NCBI GenBank assembly: GCA_015062435.1
Contig: SUUR01000009.1
Location: forward strand, 1-55,744
Source of the DNA: Alphaproteobacteria bacterium
Lineage (GTDB): Bacteria; Pseudomonadota; Alphaproteobacteria; RF32; CAG-239
Direction: 5' to 3'
DNA: 55,744 nucleotides
Made by a program: the position numbers and the translations under genes. A model generated the notes under the pieces. The model did no database searches and was not told where the DNA came from. It saw only the letters and a list, made by a program, of their open reading frames with translations. This document shows, piece after piece, positions 51,983 through 55,744 of this stretch (positions within the stretch are counted from its first letter, which is position 1; every line of letters begins with the position of its first letter).

Positions 51983-52094
51983 TCCTGTTCGGTAAAAAAT
52001 CACAAATTAAATAAATAAAACAAATAAAAATATACCGATCGGTAAAAATTGCTTGATTTTAATTTTATTTTCTTTATAATTTTACCGAGAGGTA
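51983..52094 (+). promoter_or_regulatory. HipB operator-like palindromes
   Basis: TACCGATCGGTA (52033-52044) and TACCGAGAGGTA (52083-52094) are 12-bp palindromes upstream of hipB, and TCCTGTTCGGTA (51983-51994) is a half-matching third. Each is followed by AAA. The last overlaps the hipB ribosome site (GAGAGGT), so repressor binding would block both transcription and translation start. Binding of a HipB-HipA complex to upstream palindromes is the known control of hipBA modules. Confidence 0.7.
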
Positions 52095-52099
52095 AAATT

Positions 52100-52306
52100 A
52101 TGAGAATTAAAAACATTAAAGATATTGCATCTAAAATAAAAGATGAAAGAAAAAAACAAAATTTAACACAAACCCAATTAGCCGGACTTTGTAATGTGGG
52201 GTTGCGATTTATTGTTGATTTGGAAGCAGGTAAGGAAACTTGTCAAATAGGTAAAGTTCTACTGGTTTTAGATGTATTAGGTATTAATTTGGTTGTGGAG
52301 GAATAA
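52100..52306 (+). CDS. hipB: HipB-like antitoxin, Xre-family repressor
   Basis: This 68-residue helix-turn-helix protein has DIASKIKDERKKQNLTQTQLAGLCNVGLRFIVDLEAGK. It is compact and typical of HipB antitoxins, which bind operator DNA and hold HipA inactive. I placed the start at 52100 because AGAGG is 7 bases upstream and the conserved helix begins right after. The in-frame codon at 52049 would add a hydrophobic lead not found in the family. It is followed one base later by hipA. Confidence 0.88.
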   Translation: MRIKNIKDIASKIKDERKKQNLTQTQLAGLCNVGLRFIVDLEAGKETCQIGKVLLVLDVLGINLVVEE

Positions 52307-52307
52307 G

Positions 52308-53540
52308 ATGCCAGTCTTGGATGTATATTTCTACGGAAAATTAGTTGGAAAGTTAACCGAAAAGAACTCTCACTTAAGCTTTAAGTATCTACCGGATATA
52401 ACAACTCCAATATCTATAAACTTACCATTACAAGAAGAAACATTTTCAGATAAAGAAACTCGAAGTTTTTTCAATAATTTGCTTCCGGAAGAAGGTATAA
52501 GAGATGCTGTTGCCCGCTACAAACAAGTATCAAGCAATAACCCCTTTGCTCTATTAAAAGAAATCGGCGGAGAATGTGCAGGTGCTGTTGAATTGTATCC
52601 TGAAGAAGGTATTTCAAGAGAAGAAGAAACGAGTGAATTAAAACCAATATCAGCAGAAAAAATATCGGAAGTTTTGTTAAATCAAGCTCAAATACCTCTG
52701 CTTACAGGTGAAGAAATACGTTTATCTCTCGCAGGAGCTCAGCAAAAAATAGCTTTATGCATAATACCGGATGATAGCCAAAATTATTATTTGCCTTGTG
52801 GTGAATATATATCAACTCATATAATCAAACCTCAAAATCCATATTTTGAAGATATCATATATAATGAGAACTTTTGCATGAGGTTGGCTGATAAAATCGG
52901 TTTACCTACAGCATATTCAGATATTAGAGAATTTAACGGAGTAAAAGCTTATATTGTCAAACGATTTGATAGAGAAAACAACATTTCAAAAGTTTCAGGA
53001 TTAGAAAGAATACATCAGGAAGATTTTTGCCAAGCCCTGATGCTACCGGATAAAAAATATCAAAAAGAAGGTGGAGCAAGTATTAAGCAATGCTACAAAC
53101 TGATTAGAAATGCTGATTTTGCAAAAAAAGCCGATGCTCTAATAACATATTTGCAAACAATAGTATTTAATTTTATTATTGGCAATTCTGATGCTCATGG
53201 AAAGAATTTTTCACTACTTCATAAAACCGGCAAATATGAGCTTTCGCCATTGTATGATTTGGTTTCAACTTGTGTATATGAAACCCTTTCCGCTAATATG
53301 GCAATGGCTATAGATGGTGAATATAATCCAAACAAAATAACTAAACAGCATTTTCTAAATCTAGCAAAAGAGTTGGAAATAAAATCCAATGTAATGGAAA
53401 AAATCATAAATGATTTGGCAAGTAAAATATTGAAAGTTGTTGTAGAATTAAAGAAAGAATTACAAACCCAAGATTTATATTCTCCGATAATTGATAAGAT
53501 TGAGCTTCTTATAAATAAAAGAATAAAACAACTAGTTTAG
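52308..53540 (+). CDS. hipA: HipA-like serine/threonine kinase toxin
   Basis: The 410-residue protein has an N-terminal HipA_N subdomain (VYFYGKLVGKL, LPLQEETFSDKETRSFFNNLLPE) and the HipA kinase. SLAGAQQKIAL contains the P-loop serine. HIIKPQNP and KRFDRE carry the ATP lysine region. FIIGNSDAHGKNFSLL is the catalytic loop, and LSPLYDLVST holds the metal-binding aspartate. In E. coli HipA phosphorylates glutamyl-tRNA synthetase and arrests growth. All key residues look intact, so the module is probably active. GGAGGA lies 6 bases before the ATG. gltX, encoding the classical target, is in the same window. Confidence 0.92.
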   Translation: MPVLDVYFYGKLVGKLTEKNSHLSFKYLPDITTPISINLPLQEETFSDKETRSFFNNLLPEEGIRDAVARYKQVSSNNPFALLKEIGGECAGAVELYPEEGISREEETSELKPISAEKISEVLLNQAQIPLLTGEEIRLSLAGAQQKIALCIIPDDSQNYYLPCGEYISTHIIKPQNPYFEDIIYNENFCMRLADKIGLPTAYSDIREFNGVKAYIVKRFDRENNISKVSGLERIHQEDFCQALMLPDKKYQKEGGASIKQCYKLIRNADFAKKADALITYLQTIVFNFIIGNSDAHGKNFSLLHKTGKYELSPLYDLVSTCVYETLSANMAMAIDGEYNPNKITKQHFLNLAKELEIKSNVMEKIINDLASKILKVVVELKKELQTQDLYSPIIDKIELLINKRIKQLV

Positions 53541-53608
53541 AATTTTATAAATAAAAAATTACAAGTTGTAATGATAAATACATTTGTAATGAAGAAAAAG
53601 GAGCAAAT

Positions 53609-53755
53609 ATGTTAACTTTCAATCCCGAAAATCAGACCTATTCAAAACTAATTCATATTGATGAATTTCCTGAAATGCAAAAGAAAATGAAACAAATTGC
53701 CGAGCGAGTGAAGAACGCACCGGTGTTTCCGGTAGCTAATTATGAAAGCGAATGA
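53609..53755 (+). CDS. Small hypothetical protein, 48 residues
   Basis: The ORF encodes MLTFNPENQTYSKLIHIDEF and ends NYESE. It is preceded by AAAGGAG at ideal spacing, the best ribosome site in this part, so it is likely translated. No family is recognised. Its end overlaps the mini-ankyrin ORF by 14 bases, suggesting coupled expression. It follows hipA by 68 bases. Confidence 0.55.
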   Translation: MLTFNPENQTYSKLIHIDEFPEMQKKMKQIAERVKNAPVFPVANYESE

Positions 53756-53915
53756 GCAAAAACTAGATGTGATTCAAATGTTGATTGATAAGGGATGTGA
53801 TGTAAATTGGCTCAATTACCAACGAGAAACAGCACTTCTCATCGCTTTAGAACGAATTGAAATAGACATCGCTAATTTGCTTTTAGATAATGGTGCTGTG
53901 GTTTATAAGGAATAG
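53742..53915 (+). CDS. Mini-ankyrin-repeat protein, 57 residues
   Basis: The translated frame holds one ankyrin unit: QMLIDKGCDVNWLNYQRET, then ALLIALERIEIDIANLLLDNGA. That fits the ankyrin pattern (T-x-L-x-x-A then I-x-x-L-L-x-x-G-A). One full repeat with parts of a second is not a stable solenoid alone, so it may be a remnant of a larger gene or fold with a partner. It overlaps the preceding ORF by 14 bases and the convergent hydrolase gene by 33. Confidence 0.5.
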   Translation: MKANEQKLDVIQMLIDKGCDVNWLNYQRETALLIALERIEIDIANLLLDNGAVVYKE

Positions 53916-54455
53916 AAGCAAATCCTCAGCAAATTCATTATGGGTGCTATTTGGTAATATGCAGTATTGCAAGTTAGCACCTATTTTTTGCAACATTTTA
54001 TAAGAATCTTTGCGGTTTTGGTCAATATACGTATCTTTTGCACCCTCAAACCAATAAATCGGAGTATCTACTTTCTTTTCATATTCAATATTATAAGGCA
54101 AATCTCCACTAACACTTATAACTCGGTTTAATTTCATTTCCAAACCGACAGATACAGCCATTCCCCCACCTTGAGAATGTCCGATTAAAATAACGTCTTC
54201 AAGATTTGAGCCTAGTTCTAAAATCTTAGCTTTTATATATTCTAGTGATTGGTTGTAATCATTAACAACTGCATCTCTGCGACCATCTTGTTCAAATTTG
54301 TTAAACCATACAAATTTGTTGGGTTTTGAGGGATGAGGCAAAGGAGCATTAAAAGATATTAGCTCAGCATCAAATTGTTTAGCAATCTGCAACATCAAAT
54401 CATTATAAGCATTTTTATCCGAACCAGCACCATGTAAGAATACTAGCTTTTTCAT
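53883..54455 (-). CDS. Small alpha/beta hydrolase, esterase-like
   Basis: The 190-residue protein opens KKLVFLHGAGSDKNAY (oxyanion loop HGAG). It has the nucleophile elbow IGHSQGGG (serine near residue 97), the acid in EGAKDTYID and histidine in NSTHNEF. It belongs to the phospholipase/carboxylesterase-like set. No signal peptide is seen. AGGAG lies 6-8 bases before the ATG. It starts 12 bases after the TNSLG-repeat gene on the same strand, so they may be co-transcribed. The substrate is unknown. Confidence 0.85.
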   Translation of the reverse strand: MKKLVFLHGAGSDKNAYNDLMLQIAKQFDAELISFNAPLPHPSKPNKFVWFNKFEQDGRRDAVVNDYNQSLEYIKAKILELGSNLEDVILIGHSQGGGMAVSVGLEMKLNRVISVSGDLPYNIEYEKKVDTPIYWFEGAKDTYIDQNRKDSYKMLQKIGANLQYCILPNSTHNEFAEDLLLFLINHSTII

Positions 54456-54467
54456 ATAATCTTCTCC

Positions 54468-54869
54468 TTAATCACACATTGTAACACCAACAGAATTAGT
54501 CATACATTTGGTTTTCTTGCCGTTTTGGTCGGTGTAGGTTGTAATGCCCAATGAATTTGTGCGAGCTTTTATGGTGTTGCCTTTATTATCTTTATAAGTA
54601 GTCGTCCCAAGCGAATTTGTCCGTGCTGTACCTCTTGTACCATCGCTGCTGGTATAGGTTGTTGTACCCAAAGAGTTGGTTCTTGCTTTTACTTTATTTC
54701 CTTTGTTATCGGTATAAGTCGTTACACCGAGTGAATTTGTGCGAGATTTGATAATCCGACCGTCATTATCCTTACAAGTTATAACACCCAAAGAATTGGT
54801 AGAGCAAAGCATATCAGCCCACGCCGAGCTGGCAAAAAGCATACAAATCAAAGCAATTACATACCGCAT
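54468..54869 (-). CDS. Secreted TNSLG-repeat protein
   Basis: The 133-residue protein has signal peptide MRYVIALICMLFASSAWA followed by six repeats of about 22 residues on the theme TNSLGxTTYxDxxGxxxxAR. The first and last units (CSTNSLGVITC, CMTNSVGVTMC) carry cysteines that could close a disulfide. The repeats should form beta-hairpins. I recognise no named family. The 54869 ATG has AGGAG 8 bases upstream; the upstream in-frame codon at 54920 does not. It is probably periplasmic or surface exposed. Confidence 0.8.
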   Translation of the reverse strand: MRYVIALICMLFASSAWADMLCSTNSLGVITCKDNDGRIIKSRTNSLGVTTYTDNKGNKVKARTNSLGTTTYTSSDGTRGTARTNSLGTTTYKDNKGNTIKARTNSLGITTYTDQNGKKTKCMTNSVGVTMCD

Positions 54870-55002
54870 CAAAACATCTCCTAATATCATCATCTTACAA
54901 GCTATATAACGAAAAAACAAAGAAAAAAGTTCAGTTTATGCTATAATTTATAGTTTTTTTAACAAACTGTGCTTTATCATTTTTATAAGGAGTGAGGTTT
55001 AG

Positions 55003-55744
55003 ATGAACTACAAATTTGATGTTTATGGCGATAGTATTGCATTTGGTTATGGCAACAATAACCAAAGCTGGTTTGATGAGCTTTATTTGGGGAATGAAGC
55101 TTTGAAACTCGCGCAAAATGGCGAACAAATTGAAGGTGTTTTACGCAAAATCAAACAAGACGACAATCATTATGACACTTTGTTTTTAGCGGTAGGCATT
55201 AACAATTTGCTGTCCGGAGCTCCTAAACCCAACCAAATAGACATTTCCAGTCTTATCAATCAGTATGAAGAAGTCTTAAAAGTAGCCAAGACAAAAGCTT
55301 CTAACATTGTTGTTCAGTCGGTTTTACCTGTCAGGGAAGAGCTTTTTCCAAATCAAGATTGGCTTGATGAGAATAAATGGGGTTTTAATGCAGATGTTGA
55401 AACATTTAATCAAAAACTGGCAGAACTGTGTGAAACGCATCAAATCAAGTATTTAGATGCTTATATGAGCTTTTGCTCACTGGATTTATCAAAGATTTAT
55501 ATGGATGCCGTCCACTTAAATAAAGAAGGACAACAAGAACTTGCGATGGTTTATAAAGAAAATATGCCTAAACACTTTTACTTTTTCAGACATGGACAGA
55601 CCAATGAAAATGAGCTAGGACAAAGATATGGCACAGGTTTTAACGCTTGGCTAACCGATAATGGAATTGCTCAAGCCACAAAATTAAAAGAATTTTTAGC
55701 TGATAAAAATATAGAGGTTGTATACTCCAGTCCTCTTAAGCGAG
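55003..55744 (+). CDS. SGNH hydrolase fused to histidine phosphatase (partial)
   Basis: The open frame runs to the window edge with no stop, so the C terminus is missing. Residues 1-185 form an SGNH hydrolase: VYGDSIAFGYG (nucleophile serine near residue 10), AVGINNL, and MDAVHLNKEG with the catalytic D-H pair. From about residue 190 a second domain begins with HFYFFRHGQTNENELG, the RHG active site of the histidine phosphatase (phosphoglycerate mutase-like) family. NAWLTDNGIAQATKLKEFL and VVYSSPLKR follow. GAGG lies 5 bases before the ATG. The fusion is in frame without interruption. It suggests sequential removal of an acyl or acetyl group and a phosphate from one substrate, which is inference. 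Confidence 0.88.
   Translation, partial: MNYKFDVYGDSIAFGYGNNNQSWFDELYLGNEALKLAQNGEQIEGVLRKIKQDDNHYDTLFLAVGINNLLSGAPKPNQIDISSLINQYEEVLKVAKTKASNIVVQSVLPVREELFPNQDWLDENKWGFNADVETFNQKLAELCETHQIKYLDAYMSFCSLDLSKIYMDAVHLNKEGQQELAMVYKENMPKHFYFFRHGQTNENELGQRYGTGFNAWLTDNGIAQATKLKEFLADKNIEVVYSSPLKR

Overview
This is an AT-rich chromosomal segment, roughly one third G+C by eye, from an alphaproteobacterium. The core genes (RNase E, AmiC, PBP1A, RF2, MlaC, GluRS, CysRS, TrpRS, an AapJ-like binding protein, a Bax-inhibitor-1 protein, a flagellin) fit that class. The low G+C, the secreted cysteine-rich proteins and the many accessory genes suggest a host-associated, possibly gut, lineage. That placement is inference; there is no rRNA in the window.

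Layout. 1-7.7 kb: a frameshifted small cysteine-rich gene and two giant secreted cysteine-rich paralogues on the minus strand, one with near-identical 80-residue tandem repeats. 7.7-11.6 kb: a BepA-like M48 protease starting inside the end of rne. 11.6-26.8 kb: a housekeeping block with amiC, PBP1A, prfB with its programmed frameshift, a hydrolase and an AsmA-like protein in an overlapping run, an amino-acid binding protein, mlaC, gltX and cysS. 26.9-28.1 kb and 37.6-38.7 kb: two related small cysteine-rich secreted proteins, each behind a long leader with a strong sigma70-type promoter and the same interleaved a-b-a'-b' complementary segments. 28-39.8 kb: small accessory genes, tRNA-Glu(CTC), a BI-1 protein, a degenerate PAS-GGDEF protein, a likely pseudokinase with a membrane partner, and trpS. 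40-42.8 kb: a flagellin with a very large insertion (12 DPDTPVDP repeats, a beta-helix-like stretch and a DUF1566/Lcl-C-like segment). 43-51 kb: accessory genes separated by copies of a roughly 310-bp intergenic module that carries a minus-strand terminator at one end and the upstream region of the next minus-strand gene at the other. 51-55.7 kb: an HTH gene with three 16-bp palindromes upstream, a hipBA module with its own palindromic operators, small ORFs including a mini-ankyrin, an esterase, a secreted TNSLG-repeat protein, and an SGNH hydrolase fused to a histidine phosphatase and cut by the window edge.

The envelope theme recurs: peptidoglycan synthesis and splitting (PBP1A, AmiC), outer-membrane maintenance (BepA-like, MlaC, AsmA-like), and disulfide-rich exported proteins. 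The most promising undescribed features are the interleaved leader RNAs of the cysteine-rich genes, the intergenic module family, and the flagellin insertion.
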